Shown piece by piece: positions 47,642 to 58,800 of a DNA stretch of 64,000 nucleotides. Within the stretch, counting starts at the first letter, position 1; each line of letters opens with the position of its first letter. The notes under the pieces are model-generated. The model was not told the DNA's origin and searched no databases. It saw nothing but the letters and a program-made list of their open reading frames with translations. The stretch lies in contig JAUIZM010000017.1 of the NCBI GenBank assembly GCA_030848705.1, forward strand, positions 310,001-374,000. Direction: 5' to 3'. The DNA is from Heracleum sosnowskyi (Eukaryota; Streptophyta; Magnoliopsida; Apiales; Apiaceae). Made by a program: the position numbers and the translations under genes.

Positions 47642-50050
47642 TTAAGCGGACTTTGGTACCCAAAATTGTTTGGGTCCTGAAGGTTTAGATGGTTTAACAG
47701 GAGTAACATTCAATTTAGTCTTACCCTGTTTGATATTCATAGTATCTGTGGATTTAACATTAACAGTTCTATTGCTACTATCATTCATCAACTTAAAATA
47801 AGCATGCATGATGTTGTACTTACATAGCAAACACTCTTTCTTTCCACAGGGTTCATGAAGATCAGGCATGTCAGACATGTTATGCATTTCAGAAGTATTA
47901 GCAGTTTCTACTTTAACCTTTTTACATGCATGTGTAAGGTGTCCAGCAGAATTACAGATAGTGCACAACTTCCTAGATGCAATGGGAGAATATGGAACCA
48001 TTTCCTGATTAACAATCTTCTTCTTCCCATTCCTGTTCTTTTTAACATTACTAACTACGTCACCTACTTCAGTTTTAGGTAAATCAGGTTTAGGTAATTC
48101 ATTTTTTACTGATTTCCTAGACAACTTAGTCTTTACCTCTTTTTCCTTCAAAAAATCCTCCTCAAGCAATTCTTGTCTTATGAAAAGGTCATCCTCATGA
48201 AAGAGTGGTGGAAAAGGCTTAACAAAAACTGGACAATCAACATTCTTAAGAACATGTGGAGTATTCCTTTTGACAACTGAAGGTGTCGTAGGGAATTCCA
48301 CAATCTTCTTACCAGCTTTCTTGTCATAGTCAAATCCTATAGCAGTTTTATTCCCTATGGCCTGAGTATCAATGATCTCCTTAGCAATCAGGGCGGAATT
48401 CTTAAAAGTATTCAGCTTCAAATCTAAATCTGAAATCTGCTTCCTGAGGATAGTCTCTATCTCATCATTACACTTGACCTTGTTCTCTAAGTACGCATTC
48501 TTTTGCTTAAGATCTTCTAATGTTACAGCTACAAGCTCTAGTTCTTCATTTTTAGATTCTAACTTTTTAATCTTAAGAACTAGTTTAGCATTTTCCATTT
48601 CTGATGCTAGCATGCTTGTGTGTACATTAAACAATTCTACACTGAGATCTTGCACAGTTTTCTTGTACTCAGAATTAGACATATCAATTGTAGTTAAGAT
48701 AGGTACCTGAGATGATTGTGGTGATTCCTCTGAAGAGTCAGCCATTAGAGCAACATTTACATATTCCTCCTCTTCATCCGAATCAGTATCATCCCTGTGC
48801 TTTCCCTCTGATATATAGGCTTTCCCTTTCTGCTTTCCAGAAAATGCCTCCAGTTGCTGTTTAAGCTTGGCATTCTCCTTCTTCAAATCCTCATAAGAAT
48901 CCTTCTTTCCATAGACATCTTTCATGTCTCTTTCTTGACGAGGCTTCCGGCATTCAGTGGTGAAATGCCCTAACTCATTGCAGTTGTAGCATCTTGATTT
49001 GCTTCTATCAATCATGCCAGTCTTGTAGCCTCCCTTAAAGCCTGTACTAGGTGTATAATTGCTCTTCTGGAATCTGTTGGTTGAGCCCTTGAACTTGTAC
49101 TTAGGGTTTCTCTTGAAACGAATATGACTAAACTTTGTAGCTAAGTACGCCATGGTTTTGTCTTCCATTTGCTCAAGCTCTTCTAGGGTGTAGTAATCAC
49201 TTTCATCAACACCCAGATTCACAGAATCCATTTCTGCTTCTATTATCACCTCCTTTCCAGCTCTAGGGGTTTGAACCTGAATCTCAGAAGTTATTGGTTC
49301 ATCCACTACAAGTGTTGCTGATCTCACAAGTGCATTGTGCTTGCTGTCCACTGTCCCTGATCCGTAGATTATCACTCTCTGTTCCTGTTCCATCTCATAG
49401 GTCTTCAACTTCCCATAGATCATCTCTAATGACATCTTTGTGAAGTCAATTCTTTCCCTTATGGATGATGACTTGTGTTCTACATGATGGGGCAGCGTCA
49501 TCATGAACTTCATGTTTGATTCTCTCAGTGGATAGGTCTTTCCTTTCATTGCCAATTCATTGAGGAGTTTAGTATATTTCTCAAAGACCTGAGTTATACT
49601 TTCTCCTGGCATAGACCTAAACGCTTCGTATTGAGAAGTCAGGATGTCCAATCTGTTTTCCTGAACGTCTTCAGTTCCTTCCATTATCAAGTTAATGGTA
49701 TCCCACATATGTTTCCCGCTTGTACAGTTCATCAACTGATAGCTCATTTCCTTGTCCGCGGAGTCCGCCAATATCAACATTAAACCGGTGTCCAATCGAA
49801 TTAGTTCTTTGTCAGAATCTGTATACTCAGTAATATCCTTAGGTTGGGTGCCTTGAGGAATCCTGCTACCATCAGGAGCTGTAGATTCACTAACTGGTTT
49901 CATTGGAACAAACGGTCCGTTCTCTAATATGCCAATATACAACGGATTAGATGCCTTGATAAATAACAACATCTTCATCTTCCACAAACCGAAATCATCT
50001 CTAGTAAACGGGGGAACTTTAATACCAGCGGTTGTCTTTGGAGCACTCAT
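47642..50050 (-). CDS. gag: Element D gag (802 aa, intact)
   Basis: The first ATG of the frame is at 50050. The N-terminal 220 residues form the copia gag domain, with NCTSGKHMWDTI, YEAFRSMPGESI and KLKTYEMEQEQ segments. A CCHC zinc knuckle (CYNCNELGHFTTEC) lies near 48950-49000 and a second cluster (CTICNSAGHLTHAC) near 47930-47975. A long Glu/Lys/Leu-rich coiled coil lies between them. The protein ends WVPKSA 12 bp before the pol frame, which is in a different frame. It has no stops or frameshifts, unlike the gags of A and B, so D is the best preserved Sirevirus here. Confidence 0.93.
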   Translation of the reverse strand: MSAPKTTAGIKVPPFTRDDFGLWKMKMLLFIKASNPLYIGILENGPFVPMKPVSESTAPDGSRIPQGTQPKDITEYTDSDKELIRLDTGLMLILADSADKEMSYQLMNCTSGKHMWDTINLIMEGTEDVQENRLDILTSQYEAFRSMPGESITQVFEKYTKLLNELAMKGKTYPLRESNMKFMMTLPHHVEHKSSSIRERIDFTKMSLEMIYGKLKTYEMEQEQRVIIYGSGTVDSKHNALVRSATLVVDEPITSEIQVQTPRAGKEVIIEAEMDSVNLGVDESDYYTLEELEQMEDKTMAYLATKFSHIRFKRNPKYKFKGSTNRFQKSNYTPSTGFKGGYKTGMIDRSKSRCYNCNELGHFTTECRKPRQERDMKDVYGKKDSYEDLKKENAKLKQQLEAFSGKQKGKAYISEGKHRDDTDSDEEEEYVNVALMADSSEESPQSSQVPILTTIDMSNSEYKKTVQDLSVELFNVHTSMLASEMENAKLVLKIKKLESKNEELELVAVTLEDLKQKNAYLENKVKCNDEIETILRKQISDLDLKLNTFKNSALIAKEIIDTQAIGNKTAIGFDYDKKAGKKIVEFPTTPSVVKRNTPHVLKNVDCPVFVKPFPPLFHEDDLFIRQELLEEDFLKEKEVKTKLSRKSVKNELPKPDLPKTEVGDVVSNVKKNRNGKKKIVNQEMVPYSPIASRKLCTICNSAGHLTHACKKVKVETANTSEMHNMSDMPDLHEPCGKKECLLCKYNIMHAYFKLMNDSSNRTVNVKSTDTMNIKQGKTKLNVTPVKPSKPSGPKQFWVPKSA

Positions 50051-50196
50051 GGTTTCTGAAAATTTCAAATTGTTTAAAATTCAAGAAATTCCAATTAAAT
50101 GAAAAATTTTGAAAGATAAAAAATTTGCTTCGAATTTTCACGCTACGTTTGATTTTGGTCTCATTCACCGGATCTGATTTGTATATCAATCAAGTA

Positions 50197-50208
50197 GCTC
50201 TGATACCA
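50197..50208 (-). promoter_or_regulatory. Element D primer-binding site (initiator tRNA-Met)
   Basis: The minus strand reads TGGTATCAGAGC two bases inside the 5' LTR. Confidence 0.95.
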
Positions 50209-50210
50209 AT

Positions 50211-51326
50211 TGTTAGGTCCAAAGTATCGTAGAAGGGGGGGGGGGTTGAATACGATACTCACAAATAATTCAATTTCGTTCGCGGATAAATCATTCAGTT
50301 CTATAACGAAATCAAACACACCAAACCAAATCAAGTTTCGGGGAATATATCTTTTTTATAAATATAAACCTCGAGGGGTGCTACAATTTCTAATCCGTAG
50401 ATTAGCTTCAATGAGTTCTAAGTTATCCACAATCAATACAATGATAGAGTTCCAGCAGAATTAATGATCTTAGTATTTTCTCTCTGGCTTTTCCTCTATC
50501 TTAGTAATTGCTTCTGTGATATAACTCGACTGAGGAAGACACTGCCTCTCTCTTAGTAATTGTAGTCTTTAGTTTTGAAAACTATCGAACTAGGAATGAA
50601 GGAATCAATCCTGGCCGTCCATCTTCAAAATCAACCTGTAAAACAAGAATACTTTTCACCTGCTCCTTATTAAAAAACCATCGAATGATTTAAGTTATTT
50701 TACCATTCGATAGTTTTAAAACAAAACTATCGAATACTAAATTAACTCAAATTGGTTTTCTATGAATCACTTTTTAATACCATTCGATAGTTTTCTGAAA
50801 TGAAAAACTATCGAATCCTTTTTCTTGTCTTATATCTTTTAATGATTCCACTGAGCTCCTGGGCGTTTAAGTAATAGACTGTATCACTTCCTTCTGAGAC
50901 GATAAAACAACTTGATCTATTTAGTGCCGTCACCTAGTGCAACTGGTCTTGTTCACAGATGAATAACACTTGATCAATTCTTCTTTTATGTCTTCAATTC
51001 AATGCTTCTGATAAGTCCCTTGTCGTTCTGGTTGCTTCGGTTAAATCACTGGAATCCCGTGGTACTTAACCCTAAATCATTCACATATTTCTCTCATCTT
51101 GAAAGTCTTGTTTCTTTTGCTGTCACTGAGGCTTGAACATTTTCATGAACTTCTTTCCGTGACCTGTTTACGAACTTCAAGAATACATAACGTATTTTGA
51201 TTTTTTGAGTTTACCTTTTCTTCTTTGATTCTGGATTCCTGTGCTTCTCTTAATACTATTGTCTGTCTTGTCCTTTGTTGAGTTGTAGTTATCTTTTTTA
51301 CATCTTATGTTACATTATGCTTTACA
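50211..51326 (-). repeat. Element D 5' LTR
   Basis: This 1116-bp LTR has the same ends, G-tract and motif cluster as 37750-38884 but lacks the 20-bp duplication. Confidence 0.95.
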
Positions 51327-51331
51327 GTATC
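51327..51331. repeat. Target-site duplication GTATC, right of element D
   Basis: Exact match of 37745-37749. Confidence 0.95.
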
Positions 51332-51836
51332 ATTCATCACTGACTTTGGTGTTTTCTGCTATCTAGTCATGGCATTTGGACTTAAGAATGCAGGGGCAAC
51401 ATACCAAAGATTGGTGAACAAAATTTTCGAACACCTGATTGGAAAAACCATGGAAGTCTATGTGGATGACATGTTGGTTAAAAGCCTCGATAAGGCCGAT
51501 CATATAAACCATCTACGGGAAGCGTTTGAAGTGCTGAGGCACCACAAGATGATGTTGAATCGAGCTAAGTGTGCCTTTGGTGTAGGCTCGGGAAAGTTTT
51601 TAGGCCTGATGGTTTCCAAGAGAGGAATCGAGGCTAATCCCGACAAAATCAAAGCAATTCTAGACATGGAACCACCACGGACTGTCAAGGATGTCCAGAA
51701 ACTAACGGGAAGAGTGGCAGCATTGGGAAGATTCATCTCCAAGTCAGGAGAGAAGTGCTTACCTTTCTTCAAAGCACTCAAGAACGTGAAAATTTTGAGT
51801 GGACAACTGAAAGCCAAGAGGCCTTTGAGGCCCTGA
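51327..51836 (+). pseudogene. Element E reverse transcriptase, C-terminal part
   Basis: Continues the reverse transcriptase cut at 37749. It carries the MAFGLKNAGATYQR segment and the YVDDM catalytic motif near 51460, then KFLGLMVSKRGIEANPDKI and the LTGRVAALGRFI thumb/connection segment. A frameshift at about 51760-51830 separates it from RNase H. Confidence 0.92.
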
Positions 51837-52195
51837 AGAAATACATGGTTGAGGCACCACTGTTGGCAAAGCCAAAGCCAGGAGAAATTCTCTATTTGTA
51901 CTTGGCGGTTTCTAACACAGCCCTTGGAACCGTTTTGGTAAAAGAAGAATTGAAGGTTCAGAAACCCATCTACTACGTAAGTAAGATTCTACATGGGGCA
52001 GAAATAAACTACTCTGCGATAGAGAAGTTTGCCTTAGCCTTGATGATGGCCTCAAGAAAGCTACGCCCATACTTCCAGGCACACAAGATAGAGGTCTTGA
52101 CCAATCAGCCTCTAAGAAACATCTTGCATAGCCCTCAAGTTAGTGGAAGGTTGATCAAATGGGCTATTGAATTGGGAGAATTTGACATCAAGTAG
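51755..52195 (+). pseudogene. Element E first RNase H (gypsy type)
   Basis: An open piece of about 140 residues reads FEWTTESQEAFEALKKYM, then YLYLAVSNTALGTVLV, PIYYVSKIL and a KLRPYFQAHKIEVLTNQPL segment. This is the RNase H-like domain fused to gypsy reverse transcriptase. It ends at a TAG where F and relatives continue into the linker to the second RNase H. Tat-clade elements carry this domain in addition to the one that follows. Confidence 0.88.
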
Positions 52196-52237
52196 AAGCC
52201 TCGAACGGCCATAAAATCTCAAACACTCGTTGACTTC

Positions 52238-52948
52238 ATGGTTGAATGCACTATTGACAACCAGGAAGTCGAGGGGCATGAAGTAATAGATGAAGATAAT
52301 AAAGATGAAGACATGGTGTCCAAAGAGTGTTGGGTGCTCTATTTTGATGGAGCATCAAAAACAAAATCAAGTGGAGCAGGTTTGGTGCTACAAAGTCCTG
52401 ATGGATTTCTCATAGAGTACGCACTAAAACTGGACTTCCCAACGACAAACAATGAATCTGAGTACGAAGCCCTGATAGCTGGCTTAGGGCTGGCTGGAGC
52501 CTTGAGAGTTAAAAATCTGAAAGTGTGTGGAGACTCAAGGCTAGTGGTTTCCCAAGTAAATTGGGAGTTTGAAGCCATAGATGAAGTCATGGCCAAGTAC
52601 CTAAAACTTGTTAAGGCCATCATGACTCAGTTTGATGAATGCTATGTGGAACACATTCCAAAGGAAGAGAACATGAAGGCCAATGCCTTGTCTAAGTTTG
52701 CCTCTTCTGAAATTGAAAACTATGTAGGGAGTGTATACTTCCAAGTCTTGAAGACCCCAAGCATCAATGGAAAGTTGGTAGCACCCATTGATGTTGCCAG
52801 CTGTTGGATGGATCCCATCAAATCTCATCTAGAAACTGGGTGGTTACCCAACGACGCTTCAGAAGCACGAAAGCTATATGTAAGAGCACTAAGGTATGCC
52901 CTGATTGAGGGAATCCTATACAAAAAGTTTTCATCATTCCTTACTTAA
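52238..52948 (+). pseudogene. Element E second RNase H (archaeal-type) and linker
   Basis: The piece starts in an acidic linker and contains the second RNase H: WVLYFDGASKTKSSGAGLVL (first catalytic Asp), NNESEYEALIAGL (catalytic Glu) and VCGDSRLVV (second Asp). A basic VEHIPKEENMKANALSKFAS end follows. This extra RNase H marks Tat-clade elements and is present at the same place in F. The domain is open, but a stop at 52946-52948 separates it from the integrase. Confidence 0.9.
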
Positions 52949-52953
52949 AATGT

Positions 52954-53700
52954 TTGAGACCCCAAGAGGCAGAATTGGCCCTAAGGGAAGTACATGAAGG
53001 AATTTGTGGGCAGCACTTGGGGGGCAGAGCCCTTGCTCATAAAATCACTCGTCTAGGTTTCTATTGGCCAAGCATACTTGCAGATGCTAAAAGCTACGTG
53101 AAGAAATATGAACGGTTCCAAAAGCATGCACCGGTGGTTAGACAACCACCAGAGATGATGACATCCATAAACTCACCTATCCCATTCGCCATGTGGGGTA
53201 TGGATATACTTGGACCATTTCCAATGACAAGTGGCCAAAGGAAGTTCTTGATAGCAGCAATTGACTACTTCACTAGGTGGAACCTTCGACCAAGATAACC
53301 ATAAAGCAAGTAACACGATTCTTATGAAAAAGTGTAATGTGCCGATATGGAATCCCACGAATCCTAGTCACGGATAATGGGAAACAGTTTGACGATGAAG
53401 ATTTCAATAAATATTGTGAGGAGAACAACATTGAGTTGTGATTCACATCAGTTGCTCATCCTCAGGCAAATGGGCAAGCCAAAGTGGCTAATTGAATTAT
53501 CCTTGATGGACTGAAGAAGCGAGTTAAATGCTCAAGGAGCAGTTGGATGGACGAGCTCCTCCCCATAATTTGCGCGTATCGTACCACTTAAAAAGTTAAA
53601 ACATTAGTTACCACGTTCTTGTTAGCTTAATAAGCTGAGGCTGTGATGCCCTTAGAAATCATTCACGCATCCCTAAGGGTTGAGGCCTCTGAGCCCGTGA
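52954..53700 (+). pseudogene. Element E integrase, degenerate
   Basis: The HHCC finger begins VHEGICGQHLGGRALAHKI but its Cys pair is damaged (KKYERFQKHAP, where F has CKKCQ). The core starts WGMDILGPFPMTSGQRKF, with the first Asp. After 53298 the frame breaks repeatedly, though a VTDNGKQF-like second Asp and a HPQANGQAKVAN segment can still be traced. In the latter the catalytic Glu appears to have become Lys or been lost. The same stops occur in E1 (32079-33625). Confidence 0.88.
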
Positions 53701-54487
53701 AAAGAAAAGAAAGTATGAGCTCACTCTAGACTTAATTGAGGAAGTAAGAGACGAAGCCAATGCCAAGATCGTAGAGCATCAAAAATGAGCTTCGTTTTAC
53801 TACAACCTAAAAGTAAAGGAAAGATTCTTTTGATAAGGAGACTTGTTCTCAGGAAAGTCAAAACATCCAGAAATGGACAAAAAGGGTATTTGACTCCTAA
53901 TTGGGGAGAATCATATTGAGTTGAGAGCGTGTTAGGACGAAGCTCCTACAATCTCGAAAGACTTGAAGGAGATGCATAGAACATGGCACACTTTAAACAT
54001 GAAGGTTTATTACATACGATATATCCTCGTAGGACATATCTAACGAGACTAAGTAGAAATAAGGTTCGATGAAATCATGAGCTTCCTAGAAAGCAGATGA
54101 AGGGTTGAACCCGTTTTGATTGGTAGAAACATCCTCAAAGCTTTGCCAAGACAAACAACAAATGAATGCAAAGGAAAGCATACAAATATGCATGTCAACT
54201 GCACAAATAGAGTTGAATACAACGAACCCCGAAGGGTGAGTGTTGCTAATAAACATACAAAAGAAAGCCAAAGATGCTTATTGTTAATTAGCGAAAATTT
54301 CAAGCTCAGGAGAAGTTTGATATGATAGACTTGAGAATGAATCACTACGAGTGCAGCCATCAGTAAGAACTCGTAAGGGTGAAGGGTTGAAACCCCAGAA
54401 TCCTAAGACATTCAGTCTAAACCCCATCATTCGATATGCTCAATGAAAGGCTTGAACCCAAAACAAGACGGTATAAGACATAAAAGG
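53701..54487 (+). other. Element E 3' internal tail
   Basis: Non-coding remains of the integrase end and 3' untranslated region, nearly identical to 32630-33410 in E1. It is cut at 54488 by F; the expected PPT and 3' LTR of E lie beyond F, outside the window. Confidence 0.75.
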
Positions 54488-55372
54488 TGATAGGCTATGT
54501 ATAGCCCAGACCCGTCCTGGACCCCGGATCACTACCACAGAACCCGGACTCATATCTCAATCAGGGTCCACTAACTAGTCTGGATTCATGTTTTGTCATG
54601 ACTCACCTTCAGGTCCTAGCCCGTATCGGAGTCCTGGCTCATCTACTAGTCCGAACTCATATTGGAGTCCTGGCTCATCTACTAGTCCGAACTCATATTG
54701 GAGTCCTGGCTCATCTACCAGTCCTAACTCATATCGGAGTCCGGGTCCATCAATAAGTCCGAACTCATATCGTAGTCCGGACTCACCTACAAAACTCGAG
54801 CTCACAGGTTGGGCTTAAGTTCAGAGTTTAATCCATCCCTGGCGACAAAGGCAATAACTCACATGAAGGCTACACATTGGCACATGACGTGGTTAGGTCA
54901 TGACGGATGGCCACACCTGGTGACGACACGTAAAGATTCCTAATGATTGGGATAATTATTTCCTATTTAAACCACACGCCAGCGGGAGCCTGGCACACGC
55001 TGCCACAATTCGTCACCTGGACACGTGCCATCCATCAACATCACCCAGGTGTCCTACCTACCTAGGATTCAACGCTCATGATTGCAGGTACAACCCCTAA
55101 ACCCTAATCCTGGGCCTATATATAGACCAAGGAGGAAAGGTGCAGGGGTTACATTCTCTTTTACACACCTAACCTATACACACACCCTCCATATTTAGAT
55201 TTCTCTATATTCCTATCTCCCTTTCCAAAGCCGTTACTTATTCTCACGCCGGAGGCGCCGCCAGGGTCCAAACCCCCCTCCGGTGTTGTTTTGCAGAGTC
55301 CCAACCGCAGCGACACCGCTTCCAGGCGTGGGATCGGCCGGGAAGGTCCTAGATCGGGATCTGGAGTTATCA
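54488..55372 (+). repeat. Element F 5' LTR
   Basis: This 885-bp LTR is bounded by TGAT...ATCA. It contains five 36-bp tandem repeats (54613-54800). A CTATATATAGACC stretch near 55116-55128 is a good TATA-box candidate, with transcription probably starting about 30 bp downstream. It is richer in G+C than the other LTRs. Confidence 0.9.
54613..54800. repeat. 36-bp tandem repeats in the F LTR
   Basis: The word GTCCTGG or GTCCGG recurs at 54631, 54667, 54703, 54739 and 54775, exactly 36 bp apart, with a half unit at 54613. It lies upstream of the TATA candidate, in U3. Two overlapping open frames here are by-products of the repeat. Confidence 0.9.
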
Positions 55373-55374
55373 TT

Positions 55375-55392
55375 TGGCGCTAGAAGGAGGGG
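55375..55392 (+). promoter_or_regulatory. Element F primer-binding site
   Basis: TGGCGCTAGAAGGAGGGG lies two bases after the LTR. The position is right for a PBS. I do not assign the tRNA. Confidence 0.8.
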
Positions 55393-55829
55393 AACTTTGT
55401 CTTTTGGTCTCGGTGACACTAGACTCACCGTCATCAACAAGCTCCTTCATCTTTGAAGGAGTCCTGATTCAGTCCAGTAAGATCTAAACAAACCCACCTT
55501 TTGTAACCATAAAAATGATTTCTTTAGCCAATCTCTTTAACGTATGCATGTTCCTTAACCTTACTTGGCCCAGATCTGTTTATTTTTAGCCTTGTTTAGC
55601 CGTATTTAGCTGTCTTGCTCCAGTTATTGCTTAGATCTACATCGTTCTCTTGTAGATCTGCCTTGAAAACCTGTTTTCTTGCTTAGAGAAACATTAAACC
55701 CAGAAAGTGCATGCATACGTTGATTTACCTTCACTGAATAAACCCAGATCTAGTTGAGATTTTCTTTTCCATCGGAAATTGTTACAAATTGTGTCAAAAA
55801 TTTTGTCGCATAATTGTTGTTATTAAACC
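55393..55829 (+). other. Element F leader
   Basis: These 437 bp between PBS and gag start are T-rich with no gene. They would hold the packaging signal. Confidence 0.5.
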
Positions 55830-58800
55830 ATGGCTCGAGGAAGCAAGTCCACAATGAGACCCGCAACTAGCACCCCAAGACAAGAACCAACCCCCAACCC
55901 GAACCCTAATACTGTGGAAATACCAACACCCATGGCCCTAGCATCTCAGATAATCCGGCCTAATGATGCCCGGGTGGAAATTGAAGTTAACAAATACAAG
56001 TACACTGATGTTGAAATGGAAGCCGGACTCATGGAGAACCTAACTGGGAACCAGATTGCTGATGCAGTCCGGATGTATAAAGAAGCTCGGATGAACGAAG
56101 TAGATCAAAATGAGCACTCTAATGATTCTGGGGAATCTCGCCGATCCCGTGGCTCGGTTTTTGACCGAATTGGGGGCAGAGACAAGGAAGGCCGGAAGAG
56201 AACACATCACAGAACCCACAGTAAAAACCAAGACACTGAAGCTGAGAAACTCAAGAAACTAGCCGAGCTAAGGGAGAAAATCCGGGTTGAAGAACAGGCT
56301 AAACTCGACCTACGGGTCCAGAAGAGAATCCAGGAGGAGGAAGCCCGGATTCTGGGCAAAACTCATGACAGAAGAAGGGCCCGGGCCCCAAGTCTTGACA
56401 TAATATCAGATGAAGAAGAGCCCCAGGAAGACTTGATGGACATGATCCACGAACTACAGAAAAAAGTTGGCCAGGATTCGGGAATTGATATAGGGGATAC
56501 CTTGACACCATTCAGCTACTCTCTAGAGGCCACACCCAGGCAGAAAAATCTCAAACACTACAACTTTGATTCCTTCAATGGCTTGGGTGACCCCGAAGAG
56601 CATGTTAATTACTTTGAACAAATTGCAATGATATATTATTACAATGATCTAACTAAATGCAGGTTTTTCGCCTCAACCCTCAAATCCGGGGCACAGAGAT
56701 GGTTCAGCCGAATCCCTTCTCGAAGCATCCACAATTGGAAGCAGTTTCGGGAATCCTTCTTGAGACGCTTCCGAGCCAATAAGACCCATGAAATGCACAT
56801 GTGCCACCTAGAAACAGTCCGGCAAGCTCGGGGAGAGGCGTTGGCCGCTTATATGAAACGCTTCCAGGAAGCAATCAACAATGTGAACAACCTGGATGAG
56901 CGTGAAGCACTCACAATTTTCAGAAGGAATCTGGACCCGGACAACAATGAAAGATATGTCCTTGACCTCATCCACAAGGAGCCACAGAGCCTGGCGGCGG
57001 CCTATTCCATGGCAGCCCGGTTCATCAAAGAAACAGATGTCCTTCAAGCTATGAGGATGACCAGACAGGGACTCTCTCCAACCCGGACTGATGACCGTCC
57101 AAAAAACAATTTCCACCAAGATAAAAAGTTTAAGCCCAACAGACAAAGCAACTACATCCAAAGCTCCCAGCTTACAGTACCAGCTCTTCTCCCGGACTCT
57201 AGTCAAAAGAATGAGTCCGGACAGACCAAACCCAAGCGTGAGCCCAGACCCGAGCCTAATTGGACTCCTCTCAACCGGGCTCGCGCGGACATTCTTAAAG
57301 AGGTACGCGACAAACCATTCTATTACCCTCCCAAACCAATGCTCACAGCCCCAGAAAACCGGTCAGTTCACAAACATTGTGACTACCACGAAACCCACGG
57401 GCATACAACCGAAAATTGTCTCTCTCTGAAATTCTTTGTTGAAGACCAAATCAAAAAAGGCAACATGGGGCAGTATGTAGCCCGGAGGGTTGCGGATCGA
57501 GGAGAGGGGTCCGGAAAAGACAAGAATGTTGTGAATGTGGTAATGGGAGGATCAAATTCACCTCCGAGAAGCCCGGACTCCGGAGACGAAGTAATGATGG
57601 TGCAGGCCTGTCCGGAACAAGTAATAACCTTCAGCAAAGATGACTTTGAAGGCATCAACCCGAACCACAACGAAGCCCTGGTTGTGAGTCTTGACATAGC
57701 AGACAATGAGGTCAGAAGAGTCCTCGTTGATAATGGATCTTCTGTCAACATTCTTTTCAAACATACAATGGACCGGATGCAGCTGGGCAGCATAAGAATG
57801 AATGATTGCAGGGAGGATCCCCTCTATGGATTCGGGAACAACTTGGTCCCCATCCAAGGAACCCTTTATCTACCAGTACTGTTTGGCACTTTCCCGAAGC
57901 AGGTTAGCAACCTGGTCAAATTCTATATCATCAACACTCCCTCCTCGTATAATGTCATTTTGGGAAGGCCAGCCTTGACAAAGCTCCAAGCTATAACATC
58001 AACCCCACATCTAAAGTTTAAGTTTCCAACACCCGGAGGAATTGGCGAAGTCCGGGGAGATTTCGAGATGGCTAGCAGATGCTATGGCCAGGCCTTGGTC
58101 ATGGCTGAGACTGACCCGGAGAACAAAAGGAAGGCGAACTCTTACCAGAAGAACATCAGCAGAAAGAAGCACAGGTACAACCAGAAAAAAGAATCCGGAA
58201 AGGAAGTCCAAAACATAGAAAATACATCAGCCCAGACTTACCTTGACCAGGTGGTGCAAGCCCGGGTTCAACAATATGTTTCAAAATCAGAAATGGGAAA
58301 GGTGGAAGCTGCTGTTGAACTCGAAACCATCGAGTTAGAAGAAGGGAACCCGGAGAGGAAGGTTAAAATTGGAACCGGGCTGGACACCGTATTCAAGAAG
58401 GAGTTAACTGAGTTACTCCGGGAGTATGCAGACGTTTTTGCTTGGAGCCCGGACGACATGCCCGGACTCCAGGAGTCAGTTGCTATGCACAGCTTAGATG
58501 TTGACCCTAGAAAGAAGCCGGTAAAGCAGAAGAGGAGAAGCTTTGCCCCAGAAAGACAAAAGGCAATCGATGAAGAGGTTGAAAAACTTCTCAAAGCAGA
58601 TATAATTTGTGAAATCAAATATCCGGAATGGCTTGCGAACGTAGTCTTAGTCAAGAAACCAAATGGAAAGTGGCGAATGTGTGTGGACTACACTGATCTA
58701 AATGCTGCCTGTCCAAAAGACCCTTACCCACTTCCAAGTATTGACCAGCTCATAGACGCAACAGCCGGGCATGTTATGCTGAGCTTCATGGATGCCTTCT

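Larger units (their letters stand above)
37750..51326 (-). mobile_element. Element D: full-length Sirevirus copia retrotransposon
   Basis: This 13,577-bp element reads on the minus strand: 5' LTR (50211-51326), PBS, gag, pol, a 1.45-kb motif-rich spacer, additional ORF, PPT and 3' LTR (37750-38884). By eye the LTRs differ at about eight single bases (about 0.7%) plus a 20-bp tandem duplication, so it is younger than B. Gag is intact, pol has two stops and the additional ORF has one. Confidence 0.95.
34723..54487 (+). mobile_element. Element E: degenerate Tat-clade Ty3/gypsy element, interrupted by D and F
   Basis: Excluding the LTR and insertion D, about 6.2 kb of interior remains. It holds gag, protease, reverse transcriptase, two RNase H domains and integrase, in that order. 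The second RNase H is diagnostic of the Tat clade. Multiple stops and frameshifts break every large domain. The 3' end is cut at 54488 by the LTR of F. Confidence 0.9.

Noticed and set aside
54588..54818. Overlapping Ser/Pro/Gly-rich ORFs on both strands
   Set aside because: They are by-products of the 36-bp tandem repeat, whose length is a multiple of three and so keeps frames open.
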